Shown here in pieces: positions 34,730-42,673 of a stretch of 64,000 nucleotides of DNA. A program made the translations under genes and the position numbers. Within the stretch, counting starts at the first letter, position 1; each line of letters begins with the position of its first letter. The notes beneath the pieces are model-generated. The model was given only the letters and a program-made list of their open reading frames with translations. It was not told the origin of the DNA and did no database searches. This DNA is from Vibrio porteresiae DSM 19223 (GTDB lineage: Bacteria; Pseudomonadota; Gammaproteobacteria; Enterobacterales; Vibrionaceae). Location of the stretch: contig NZ_AP024895.1 in NCBI RefSeq assembly GCF_024347055.1, positions 1,922,001-1,986,000 on the forward strand. The letters are read 5' to 3'.

Positions 34730-35923
34730 TTAGTCGTCATCCCTAAGCAAATCCGCATTGAATACATCTTTGTTAAACTTAGTGAAGTCTAAGTTTTCAC
34801 CGTCGAACTTTATGAGTTTGACATTCTTATAACCACTAAAGTAGCCATACATAGTTTCATGCTCTTTATCATTAAAGCAACAAACGAATACTTGTAGTGT
34901 GTAGTTAGACAGAGAACGTTTAATCAAGTTACGAATGTGCTCGTCAGCGAACGAAAAAGCGAAACTAATTAAAATCGAATTTTTTTCTTCCAAATGATAA
35001 CTGAGTAAGCGAAGCATTTGGTAATAATGCTCCTCGAAGACAGTTTCATTAAACTTCCATTTAGTTGGGTTGACGATAGGGAGTTTATCGTAAGAACTCC
35101 AAAATGCAGTTCGGGTTCCTTCATTAATCTCGACTTTAAGGTCGAGTAAATCTTGTGTTGTTTTGGTTTCATCATTCAGAATTTCACTTAGCTGCTTAAG
35201 GCTATCGCGAGCTTCTTCTGGAATTGCCACGGCAGTGTCAAGGAAATTGTACTCTACCTTGATAGTGTCTTTTAATTTACGCCAATAAGCAGAGCCATGC
35301 AGATTGATAAAGTTGATTTGCGGTATATCAGATGAGTTTCGTCCGAACACCCCTGATTGACAAACATAATTATTGAAATTGCGTGCTGATAGGGTTCTTT
35401 CGAGGAAGCCACTTGCTCCGTCATTGATGTTGAATTCAAGATGCCCATTCTTAATCATCTTGTCTGCTACTAATGGTATACATCCATCGTAGTTAGTAGT
35501 GAAAAGGTTACAACGTCTTTGAAAATCACTCTTCTGTTGTAACAGCCTCACGATAGAGTCAATGAAAATTTCATAATTTTCGATAGTCTCTTTTCTTAGT
35601 GTTATTTTTTCACAAACTTTACACTTAGCGTCGTTCGTACATTCTTCATCATGAGGAATATAGATATCACTGAGCTGAAACTTACCTACTGGTTCGATGA
35701 TGTTTTCGTAGTAGTACATAAATAGCAAAGCGTGATGACTTTTATACTGTTCCCCAAGCTGATCTAGCTTAGTTGCGAGTGTCTCAATCGTTTCGTTTTT
35801 TTCTTCATTATCAGAGTCTTTTAGGGGCAACCATAGAGTTGGGAATAGACCACTAGAGGCTCCTGCACCAATAAGAAAGTTAAGTTTGTGTTGATAGATA
35901 TCGTTTAAAGGTATAGTTGCCAT
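34730..35923 (-). CDS. SIR2-domain protein of a SIR2-HerA (Nezha-type) defence system
   Basis: 397 aa. SIR2 NADase-fold motifs are present: NAD-binding LIGAGASSGLFP near residue 17, FTTNYDGCIP near residue 140, INLHGSAYW (catalytic His) and a late SFAFSFADEHI strand. A Cys cluster (CTNDAKCKVC, about residues 85-95) may bind zinc. The gene is followed directly by herA (TAA then ATG), the hallmark pairing of this system. It presumably kills or arrests infected cells by NAD depletion. The upstream 100 bp must carry the promoter; ribosome binding site is weak. Confidence 0.92.
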   Translation of the reverse strand: MATIPLNDIYQHKLNFLIGAGASSGLFPTLWLPLKDSDNEEKNETIETLATKLDQLGEQYKSHHALLFMYYYENIIEPVGKFQLSDIYIPHDEECTNDAKCKVCEKITLRKETIENYEIFIDSIVRLLQQKSDFQRRCNLFTTNYDGCIPLVADKMIKNGHLEFNINDGASGFLERTLSARNFNNYVCQSGVFGRNSSDIPQINFINLHGSAYWRKLKDTIKVEYNFLDTAVAIPEEARDSLKQLSEILNDETKTTQDLLDLKVEINEGTRTAFWSSYDKLPIVNPTKWKFNETVFEEHYYQMLRLLSYHLEEKNSILISFAFSFADEHIRNLIKRSLSNYTLQVFVCCFNDKEHETMYGYFSGYKNVKLIKFDGENLDFTKFNKDVFNADLLRDDD

Positions 35924-36037
35924 TTAGACTCGTTACAGAATTGATAGACGTATTGTTTCATAATAAATCTATTAGATAAATTCAGTCAAAGAGTTGCGTG
36001 AATAAATAGCACATATATCCTCTGAAACACAAAAAGA

Positions 36038-36210
36038 GGCAATTTCGTGCGTTCGAACCTCTAAAATTAAGCAGAAAAAACACGTTTAAAAGGTTGTTTA
36101 TGACTAATTTAAAGATGTGTTTTCTTTATTGTGTTTGTTAGCAGTGGTACGGATAGTCCATTTGCTTGGCAATCTTAATTCGCGCATCCTTTCCGGCTAA
36201 TCGCTCAACC
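36038..36210. repeat. DJ-1 3'-end repeat, copy 1
   Basis: First of three direct copies (others 38243-38371 and 39792-39966). It spans GGCAATT-CGTGCGTTCGAAC, then AAATTAAGCAGAAA, a TTATGACTAATTTAAAGATG block and the last codons of the DJ-1 fragment on the minus strand. This copy is continuous with the longest DJ-1 remnant, so it looks like the original locus. It has small differences from copies 2 and 3, which are nearly identical to each other. Confidence 0.85.
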
Positions 36211-36428
36211 AGAAATAATCCCAAATCAATAGAAGACGATACTCCCCTTCCGGTCACTACATCACCTTCATCCACTATGCGGCTATCATGTACCGTTTTG
36301 CGGTACGGTGCTAACTCTTCGAATGCATTATGGAGTAGTGGCATAGTTAATTTGGCTACTACATCACAACTTACAACCAAACGCGTATTAGAGCCTGCAT
36401 CGGTCTCTTGACGCTCTTTAACAAACAA
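36138..36428 (-). pseudogene. 5'-truncated DJ-1/PfpI-family gene remnant
   Basis: The frame ends with a recognisable DJ-1/PfpI C-terminus: HNAFEELAPYRKTVHDSRIV, DEGDVVTGRGVSSSIDLGL, FLVERLAGKDARIKIAKQMD. Family members are about 190-230 aa and need an N-terminal Rossmann half with a nucleophilic Cys. Here only about 70 related residues remain, opening at a TTG with no ribosome binding site. The 5' part was apparently lost when the SIR2-HerA or MACPF segment arrived. Its 3' end is the sequence repeated at 38.3 and 39.9 kb. Confidence 0.75.
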
Positions 36429-36489
36429 CTATGCTTAATGTTGCATATTAAACACTTACTTTTCACTCACAGTTATATGAGGTAATGCA

Positions 36490-37992
36490 ATGACTATATC
36501 CACTGTTTCTGTTGTTGGAGAGGTTAAAGAACTAACTCCAAGATATGACAATACATCCTCCCGATTTCAATCTGGTAAGGAGCTCCAATTACTACGCTTA
36601 ATGCAAAATCTAACCGAGAACTATCTCGTAGGTGTTGAAGCTATTGGTGCTGGATATGATGTATTTGGAGATTACGCATCCGCGAGTAGTATCACCTACC
36701 AGTTATTTGACTGGAAAAAAGATAGAACTAACGAAGTATTGTTCAAGAAGGGGACCGTAGTACCGCAGAGTATTGACGTCCAGCAGCAAGATCTGGCCTC
36801 ATATCGAAATTTTTCAGGAAGTAAAATAAGCACATATCAAGACGAGCTGTCTGCATCAGCAAAAATAGAAGGGGCCTACAATCTCTTTTCAGCTTCTGTC
36901 TCTAATGATTTTAACTCTTCATGTACGAGAAATGCGGAATATGAATTTTCAAGGATTCAGCAATCCATTGAACTGTGGTCGCTTAAAGTAAAACCTGACT
37001 ACAGTGCTCTTAGACACTTGCTATTCGAGAATGTTCGCACTGCAATTGACAACGCAACAGATAAAGCTGCCTTCAATACTCTTTTTAGAACCTATGGTAG
37101 TCACTTCCTTACTGGAATGATTGTGGGTGGACGTGCAGTATTCTCTTCTTCCACAAACAAGGTAAGTGTAGATAAAACCTTTTCTAATGAAACAGCCGCT
37201 CAAGCGACCTATCAAGGGTTAACTGGGCAACTATCTTCTGAAGCAAAGCTAAAATATTCAACGTCCATTAGCAGCTTTCAAGAAAATTCCGAATCTAAGA
37301 ACTTTGTCCAAGGGGGAGATGCGATCGCTGCTAGTAAGGTTTTTTCTGGTGATAAAACTGATTTTAATGCCTGGACTGATACAATTGCCACTTCTCCTGA
37401 CTTGATCGATATTACTCATAATTCTCCATTTACAGGAATTTGGGAGTTATGCAAAGATAATAAGCAAAAGCAAGATATGCAAAACTACTTTGAACAGGAA
37501 TGGGGTCCAGATGAATCTAAGAAGAGACAGATTCTTGCATCATATATTGATAGCCTAATAGTGATATATGGAAAGTCGTCAACTATCGTCCCCCCATTAG
37601 GATATACAAAAATTCCCAACGATTTAAATAAGGGCGCTGGAGGTAAATTCATTTATCTTTGCTACAGTAAATATACGCCCAAATCCACATACGATCATAA
37701 TATGCCTGACTGCATTTCAGACATAACGACGATCGTAGGAGAGAACGCATCAGCACCAGATGGTTACACGAAGATAGATATAGATCTAAATATGGGCGCC
37801 GGTGGGAAATACATATATTTGTGTTATAAAAAAGAAAAATATAATGATGAGATAGCAATAAAGGATGTTACCGTGATTAGTGGTAGTAACAGCGATTTGC
37901 AACCTCCATATGGTTTTACAAAAGTCCAACAGGACCTCAATGAGGGCGCTGGTGGTGATTTTATTTATATTTGTTTCTCTCGAGATGCATAA
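36490..37992 (+). CDS. MACPF-domain pore-forming protein with C-terminal beta-prism-like repeats
   Basis: 500 aa, no signal peptide. The N-terminal two thirds carry the MACPF signature (FRTYGSHFLTGMIVGGRAVF, about residues 198-217) and flanking helical clusters. The C-terminus has three repeats of about 50 residues: GYTKIPNDLNKGAGGKFIYL, GYTKIDIDLNMGAGGKYIYL, GFTKVQQDLNEGAGGDFIYI. This DLN-GAGG-YIYLC pattern is typical of MABP/beta-prism domains, and three repeats could make one three-fold prism for membrane or glycan binding. GAGG ribosome binding site. It lies between DJ-1 repeat copies 1 and 2. Target cells are unknown. Confidence 0.88.
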   Translation: MTISTVSVVGEVKELTPRYDNTSSRFQSGKELQLLRLMQNLTENYLVGVEAIGAGYDVFGDYASASSITYQLFDWKKDRTNEVLFKKGTVVPQSIDVQQQDLASYRNFSGSKISTYQDELSASAKIEGAYNLFSASVSNDFNSSCTRNAEYEFSRIQQSIELWSLKVKPDYSALRHLLFENVRTAIDNATDKAAFNTLFRTYGSHFLTGMIVGGRAVFSSSTNKVSVDKTFSNETAAQATYQGLTGQLSSEAKLKYSTSISSFQENSESKNFVQGGDAIAASKVFSGDKTDFNAWTDTIATSPDLIDITHNSPFTGIWELCKDNKQKQDMQNYFEQEWGPDESKKRQILASYIDSLIVIYGKSSTIVPPLGYTKIPNDLNKGAGGKFIYLCYSKYTPKSTYDHNMPDCISDITTIVGENASAPDGYTKIDIDLNMGAGGKYIYLCYKKEKYNDEIAIKDVTVISGSNSDLQPPYGFTKVQQDLNEGAGGDFIYICFSRDA

Positions 37993-38018
37993 CACTAAAT
38001 TAATGGTAATGTAAGTTA

Positions 38019-38059
38019 TAGCGCAAGTGGTATTTATTTTAGATTAAAAACTTGCGCTA
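38019..38059 (+). terminator. Inverted repeat after the MACPF gene
   Basis: TAGCGCAAGT / ACTTGCGCTA, a perfect 10-bp stem with a 21-base AT-rich loop, 27 bp after the stop. No clean T-run. The gap 37993-38386 otherwise holds only DJ-1 repeat copy 2. Confidence 0.5.
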
Positions 38060-38242
38060 AATAATATTTATCATTTAGCGTGATTTTAGGCTGAATTAAA
38101 ATAATCACATAAATAAAACAAACACTCATCATAATTATTAAAGATAACGAGGGTCACGTCTCGCATTTTGATAATCATAACTTTCCGTAGGGCAAACCTA
38201 TACTAACAAGGCATTCATTAACGATATCGCTAACTTGAAATT

Positions 38243-38371
38243 GGCAATTCCGTGCGTTCGAACATCTCAAATTAAGCAGAAAACACACGTATAAAAGGTT
38301 GTTTATGACTAATTTAAAGATGTGTCTTTTCTTTGTCGTGTTTGTTAGCAGTGGTACGGATAGTCCATTTG
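38243..38371. repeat. DJ-1 3'-end repeat, copy 2
   Basis: Shares GGCAATTCCGTGCGTTCGAAC through ATAGTCCATTTG with the other copies, but stops after the last eight codons of the DJ-1 C-terminus. It separates the MACPF segment from the lipoprotein segment. On the plus strand it contains a 24-codon frame (38306-38380, MTNLKMCLFFVVFVSSGTDS...) after AAAGG; coding is doubtful because the same frame is broken in copy 1. Confidence 0.85.
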
Positions 38372-38386
38372 GGAGGTAAAAATTAA

Positions 38387-39424
38387 TTAGCGCTTCAAAT
38401 CCATTTCCTTTTTGATAGCGTCATAGGTCTCAACAAATTTTGTTGTTGGAATCTCTAACCTCATTAATTTTGTTCTGAATAGACCATTCTCGTCTTTTAC
38501 GCCGTATCCGGAAACACTAACGTCCATATTCAATGTATTGTTAAACATCTGACTGCTCTTCATTTTGTCATAGAATTTCACCACCTCACTAGGGGCGGAA
38601 ATGAGAAAGGCCAAAAATATACCTACCTCGCCATTCCCAGCACAAGTCACAGAAGCGTTGATATCTCTGGAAAAATCCGACGCTCCCAATGGACGACCTT
38701 CCGTTGACCACATTTTGATTGGTTTTTCTTCATTAGCAGGAACGCATATGTTTTCATCGAATTCCTCAATGGTAATAAGTATATAGATAGTATCACCCTG
38801 TTCATAAGGTGAAACCGCTAATATCTCTTTATCACTAGCGCTGAAAGCTACATTTTTTCCATAATATCCAACTAAGCGAGACCCAGTGTAATTACTGCCT
38901 GAATACTTACTGCCACTTACTCCGCTTTGGGCTACCCACCCGAAAAGTCCATCGTATTGTAAGCCCGATCTCTTGCCATTACTGAGCGTTCTTCTGCGGA
39001 TCAATACTTCCCCATCTTGTTTGTAGGACGTACGAGTTGTAGTTCCATTATGGGTTTCGTACAATTTAAAGTCTGGTTTTCCATTAGGGTAGTACTCAAC
39101 TGTAGATTTGTCTTTTACCCCTCGGGACATGCTTAAGAAATCTAGCGGTGTCAAATACGAAGTTTCTTTCTTAGTGTTGCCTGAGGGATACAACTCTTTT
39201 ATTGATCTTATATCATCCCCATTATATTGGGTTATTTGGGTAAGTGCCCCATTTTCATCATACGCTTCCACTGTCCGGTGCAGTCCAATACTGGTGTATT
39301 TTTCCTTAATAATCCCCGACTCATAATAGTTAGTTCTGACTTCTTCTTTTAATCGGGGAGAGCTCTCGCAGCCCGTTAGTATCACTGCACCCAATATGCA
39401 TATTGTTAATTTTTTTCTTTTCAT
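38387..39424 (-). CDS. Lipoprotein with MORN-like (YwqK-type) repeats
   Basis: 345 aa. A lipoprotein signal peptide ends in the lipobox VILTGC (Cys at 19), placing it on the cell envelope. Residues about 30-150 hold several MORN-variant repeats of the Y-x-(D/E/P)-x-G type (NYYESGIIKEKY, AYDENGALTQI, LYPSGNTKKET, YYPNGKPDFKLY). The C-terminal half has no recognised domain. MORN/YwqK proteins are often immunity proteins or structural lipoproteins. It fills the segment between DJ-1 repeat copies 2 and 3, in the opposite orientation to the MACPF gene. Confidence 0.8.
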   Translation of the reverse strand: MKRKKLTICILGAVILTGCESSPRLKEEVRTNYYESGIIKEKYTSIGLHRTVEAYDENGALTQITQYNGDDIRSIKELYPSGNTKKETSYLTPLDFLSMSRGVKDKSTVEYYPNGKPDFKLYETHNGTTTRTSYKQDGEVLIRRRTLSNGKRSGLQYDGLFGWVAQSGVSGSKYSGSNYTGSRLVGYYGKNVAFSASDKEILAVSPYEQGDTIYILITIEEFDENICVPANEEKPIKMWSTEGRPLGASDFSRDINASVTCAGNGEVGIFLAFLISAPSEVVKFYDKMKSSQMFNNTLNMDVSVSGYGVKDENGLFRTKLMRLEIPTTKFVETYDAIKKEMDLKR

Positions 39425-39791
39425 TGAAATCTCTATAATACGTTGATCTCTATCATTTACTATTTGAACGATATAGTGAAATCGATAACAAATTAGAAGT
39501 TAGTTTAAATACTCTGTACAGTGAGTGGTCATCGATTAGCTCAGAGGTAATCTTCGGAATGTAGATCTGTCATTCGTCTAAGCACAACATTTCCTATATT
39601 TTTCTTATAATCAAATTGAAAATGTATCATATCTAAACATATAAACTTTGCAAATAATTACATTAGCTATGATTAGCGAAATAATAACGCACGCAACCAT
39701 AATAGGTAGCCCACAGTGTCCTAGGCACTTTTAATAGGTCAATCAATGACAAGATTCACATGTCCTAAATTTGGTGCTGACAAACTGTGGA
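39425..39791. other. AT-rich gene-free stretch upstream of the lipoprotein gene
   Basis: No open frame with a ribosome binding site on either strand, and no recognisable RNA gene. It presumably contains the lipoprotein promoter on the minus strand and then runs into DJ-1 repeat copy 3. Confidence 0.5.
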
Positions 39792-39966
39792 GCAATTCCT
39801 ACGCGCGAACATCTCAAATTAAGCAGAAAACACACGTATAAAAGGTTGTTTATGACTAATTTAAAGATGTGTCTTTTCTTTGTCGTGTTTGTTAGCAGTG
39901 GTACGGATAGTCCATTTGCTTGGCAATCTTAATTCGCGCATCCTTTCCGGCTAGTCTTCAACCAGA
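39792..39966. repeat. DJ-1 3'-end repeat, copy 3
   Basis: Nearly identical to copy 2 in its first 130 bp and extending, like copy 1, through the 17 or so last DJ-1 codons to TTTCCGGCTA. It then passes into a degenerate CTAACTCCCCTCTAG hairpin-repeat remnant (about 39965-40015). It contains a 26-codon plus-strand frame (39852-39932) that is antisense to the DJ-1 tail. Confidence 0.85.
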
Positions 39967-40051
39967 CTAACTCCCCTCTAGTTTGGCTACATCATCAAAC
40001 AGGATTAGGCGCAGTTCCGGTATTCGTGTTAAAAATGGCAACGCTAAATAC

Positions 40052-40077
40052 AAAAAAACTTCACCTGATAGCAGGTG
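40052..40077 (-). terminator. Rho-independent terminator of the small exported protein gene
   Basis: On the minus strand CACCTG-CTAT-CAGGTG is followed by AAG and seven Ts, 12 bp after the stop codon at 40089. Confidence 0.85.
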
Positions 40078-40088
40078 GTGTAGCGTAT

Positions 40089-40430
40089 TTATCTACAAGG
40101 CGGATATTTAGCCTGAATGAATTTCACCATCAGTATGCCCGCAGGGAAATCTTTGAACTTTTGTTGCGCCGGCTGACGTGCCCAATCGTACATTTCATCA
40201 AACTTTTGCCCCAAGTTCAGTTGGTTATATTGATCATGGCAGTATGACTCAATGGCTGCTGAGGACAACCCCGCTTCCACGCCCCAGAAAAATAGCCTGC
40301 CAGAATCGGGATCACCCTTGGAGAGATCCACCCACTGCCCGAATGTCACGCCTATCGCCGACGATGAAAATGATGCAGAACATAGTGATAGCAATAGAAC
40401 AAACTTAACCAATTTTGAATAAATTTTCAT
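40089..40430 (-). CDS. Small exported protein of unknown function
   Basis: 113 aa. A clear signal peptide (residues 1-25, ending SFSSSAIG) precedes an 88-residue mature protein with two cysteines (SYCHDQ and the C-terminal YPPC), likely a disulfide. The size, two-cysteine layout and terminal PC recall Rap1a/Tai-type periplasmic immunity proteins, but the resemblance is weak and I do not claim it. It has a good terminator and lies just after DJ-1 repeat copy 3, so it may be a third cargo gene. Confidence 0.65.
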   Translation of the reverse strand: MKIYSKLVKFVLLLSLCSASFSSSAIGVTFGQWVDLSKGDPDSGRLFFWGVEAGLSSAAIESYCHDQYNQLNLGQKFDEMYDWARQPAQQKFKDFPAGILMVKFIQAKYPPCR

Positions 40431-40667
40431 AACAACCTTAACAAAACCTATTTAACTCACTTTTATATTTCAATTACCAGATGAGGAATTAGTATTAATA
40501 TTCTTCAAGGTTATTAAAAGTAAACTAGTTGCATAGCAAGCGTCAATTACATAATTTAAATTCAATCAGTTAAATACAAGGCAAGCAGAAAACACACCAA
40601 TATGATAAGGCTCTTCGACAGCCCATAAGCCCCCAAATAAATTACCTTCAGCGCCAATTCTTTAGCC

Positions 40668-40760
40668 TCCCCCCTCTAACTCCCCCCTGGTTTGGCTACA
40701 TCGTCTAACGGGATTTTATTGCAGGGGGGAGAACGGGTTTTTCGCTTGGGTTGTAAACAC
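40668..40760. repeat. Long-loop, inverted form of the hairpin repeat
   Basis: CCCCCCTCTAACTCCCCCC... and GGGGGGAGAACGGG are the reverse complement of the repeat arms at 15.96 and 31.4 kb, but enclose a longer loop (GGTTTGGCTACATCGTC...). Near-identical copy at 42354-42440 and remnants at 39965-40015 and 43545-43580. Confidence 0.75.
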
Positions 40761-40813
40761 CGAGAGTAAATCAGCAAGATAGACTGCGTAATCAAAAGTC
40801 AGGATAGGCACGT

Positions 40814-40885
40814 CATCATGGTGAAAGCCTACAGCTGGGCATTCGAACAACCGTTTCGAGAGCTCTATTACAACCTCACCATCGA
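40814..40885 (+). pseudogene. Fragment of the NiCoT nickel-permease gene
   Basis: About 65 bp match the permease gene at 32441-32510 with few changes; the translated piece reads IMVKAYSWAFEQPFRELYYN versus IMVKAYSWAFEQPFRKLYYN. Short similar sequences flank it (GTCAGGATAGGCACGTCA and GTCAGGACAGACACCTCA), perhaps scars of the event that placed it. Confidence 0.8.
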
Positions 40886-41066
40886 TTGTCAGGACAGACA
40901 CCTCAATCAACGGTCAAAGACAACAGACACTAATTTATAAACTCGAAGCAAGATTTCCCTCTTCAAATCCAACCTTGCTGGCTTTTCTTACCAATCAGCG
41001 ATTTATTTCTGGTTGGAAAAGGGTTATAGATTAAGCACATGAGATAGTTCACCAGCAAATTCGATT

Positions 41067-41897
41067 ATGCCTTTAGATTATTCAGCTTCAATTTGGATTG
41101 CCCTCGCCTTGGCGGTCATTTCTGTTTTTGTTCGTAAAAATGGCGTCGCCTTGGGTTTACTGGGTGTTACGTTGGTTTTGGCTGTGATCTTTGAGCGCCT
41201 TACGCTATCAACGGGATTGGGGATTGGCGTCATGCTGTTAGGCGCATGGAAACTGGGACACTTCGCGCCGCGCTATGCAGTGCCCAGCGCTATTTTTGTG
41301 ATTGTTTGCTGTCTCGCCCTGTTTACCCATCACGTTCCCGGATTTCATAACCTGCTTGTGCTCGATAAGGTGGTAACAGGGCCACAAAGCCGACCTTTCA
41401 CCATGTATTTAAACCTCGATAAACCTTTGGCACTGTTTATTTTGCTATTGGCTTATCCCAAGATTCTTGGTCAACACGCAGCGCCTAACATCAGAGCTAT
41501 CGCTATCACTGCCATTTCGCTCTTCTGTTTACTGCCGATTGCGGTATGGTTAGGCGCGCTTAAATTTGAATTGTCATTGCCAACGTGGTGGTGGCTCTTT
41601 GCCATCAATAACTTGCTGTTTACGTGCGTGGCTGAAGAAGCGTTGTTCCGCGGCTACCTGCAACAGCAACTTTGCAGAAAATTGGGTTTAGTCGCAGGCA
41701 TTGGTATTGCCAGCATCCTATTTGGACTTGCCCACTTTGCCGGAGGACCACTATTTGTGGTATTCGCGGCCTTAGCCGGCCTCGGCTATGGCTTGATTTT
41801 CTATTGGTCACAACGCTTATGGGCAGCCACACTTGCGCACTTTGCTTTTAACTTTCTGCACTTAGTGTTTTTCACCTACCCGATAGCGATCGGTTAA
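41067..41897 (+). CDS. CPBP-family intramembrane metalloprotease
   Basis: 276 aa, about eight membrane helices. The CPBP (CAAX/Abi) motifs are all present near the C-terminus: EEALFRGYLQQQL (motif 1, EExxxR), FGLAHFAGG (motif 2) and HFAFNFLH (motif 3). Bacterial members serve in bacteriocin immunity, membrane signalling or prenyl-protein processing; the role here is unknown. It sits alone between repeat-rich intergenic regions with its own promoter. Confidence 0.92.
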   Translation: MPLDYSASIWIALALAVISVFVRKNGVALGLLGVTLVLAVIFERLTLSTGLGIGVMLLGAWKLGHFAPRYAVPSAIFVIVCCLALFTHHVPGFHNLLVLDKVVTGPQSRPFTMYLNLDKPLALFILLLAYPKILGQHAAPNIRAIAITAISLFCLLPIAVWLGALKFELSLPTWWWLFAINNLLFTCVAEEALFRGYLQQQLCRKLGLVAGIGIASILFGLAHFAGGPLFVVFAALAGLGYGLIFYWSQRLWAATLAHFAFNFLHLVFFTYPIAIG

Positions 41898-42003
41898 TGC
41901 GCCGTTTATGAGAAGAATTTGTGTATCACTGAATAATTGCGTTGTCGTTTTGGTCACAGAGCACTAGGGCTAGCGTTATCTGCTAGCCCTGTCGAATTGC
42001 AGT

Positions 42004-42126
42004 TTAATGACAATGATAAGGTTTAGAGCCAGCATGACATCCATTCTTGTCAGTGCCACCAGAATGAGCGATTGCTGGCGAAGACATGATTAAAGCGATA
42101 AAGAGTAAACCAAGTGACTTTTTCAT
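42004..42126 (-). CDS. YHYH-domain small exported peptide
   Basis: 40 aa, with an AAAGGA ribosome binding site. The signal peptide (MKKSLGLLFIALIMSSPAIA) is followed by a 20-residue mature peptide HSGGTDKNGCHAGSKPYHCH. This His/Cys-rich pattern (H-GG-D-NGCH ... YHCH) is the YHYH-type domain, thought to bind metal and often found fused to nuclease domains. Here the domain stands alone. The frame is too short for most gene finders but both the signal peptide and motif are convincing. Confidence 0.8.
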   Translation of the reverse strand: MKKSLGLLFIALIMSSPAIAHSGGTDKNGCHAGSKPYHCH

Positions 42127-42353
42127 AGAGATCCTTTTACCAATTAGTTGTTTGTAGGCGTTATTTTCATCAATAAAAATCCAGTTGCATATTAGCTATA
42201 GCGGCACTTGGAATGTATGCGCCAACTTCTTAATAACTTTATTGTCAGCATTGTGCATATAATCACCATTAATATGAAACCAATACAATCATTACTAATG
42301 ATTATACATTTAACGTAAAACTCGATAGGTACATAACAGCGCGCAAATTCTTT

Positions 42354-42440
42354 GGCTTCCCCCCTCTGACTCCCCCCTGGTTTGGCTGCCTCGTCAAACG
42401 GAATTTTATTGCAGGAGGGAGAAAAGGTTTTTGCGATTGG
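42354..42440. repeat. Long-loop, inverted hairpin repeat, second copy
   Basis: CCCCCCTCTGACTCCCCCC, TGGTTTGGCTGCCTCGTC and CAGGAGGGAGAA match the 40668-40760 element in the same orientation, including the upstream CAAATTCTTTGGCTT. The stretch 42127-42673 otherwise contains no supported gene. Confidence 0.75.
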
Positions 42441-42673
42441 GGGTATGTTTCGTTGACCAAATTGGCAGTAAAACACGCACTTTAATCTAATTTCTGTACG
42501 AACCAACACCCTATTAGCAGGACATACACCTCAAACAATCTGCAACTCAACATGATCTGCAATATCGGTATTTTGGCTAGCGAAATTATAAATACCTGTT
42601 GTGAAGCATCACTGCTGAAATACAGTTCAAACATTTAGTAATAAGTCGTGTTGTAAGTTAGTGCAGTGTTTCC

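Larger units (their letters stand above)
40431..41066. other. Gene-free mosaic of repeat remnants and gene debris
   Basis: No credible gene. It holds the promoter of the small exported gene at its left end, an inverted long-loop hairpin repeat (40668-40760) and a copied piece of the nickel-permease gene (40814-40885), then the CPBP protease promoter. Confidence 0.7.

Noticed and set aside
36166..36411. 81-aa plus-strand frame opposite the DJ-1 remnant
   Set aside because: Antisense of a recognisable DJ-1/PfpI C-terminus; no start signal.
36038..39966. Chromosomal integron attC (VCR) sites as an explanation for the three repeats
   Set aside because: The repeats do not show the VCR core sites (TAACAAACG...GCGTTAG) or the expected inverted-repeat layout, and they include a gene 3' end, so they are not integron cassettes.
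40716..40910. 64-aa minus-strand frame
   Set aside because: Built from a repeat arm and the antisense of the nickel-permease fragment, so not a real gene.
42192..42509. 105-aa minus-strand frame
   Set aside because: Most of it reads through the inverted hairpin repeat; no ribosome binding site or family.
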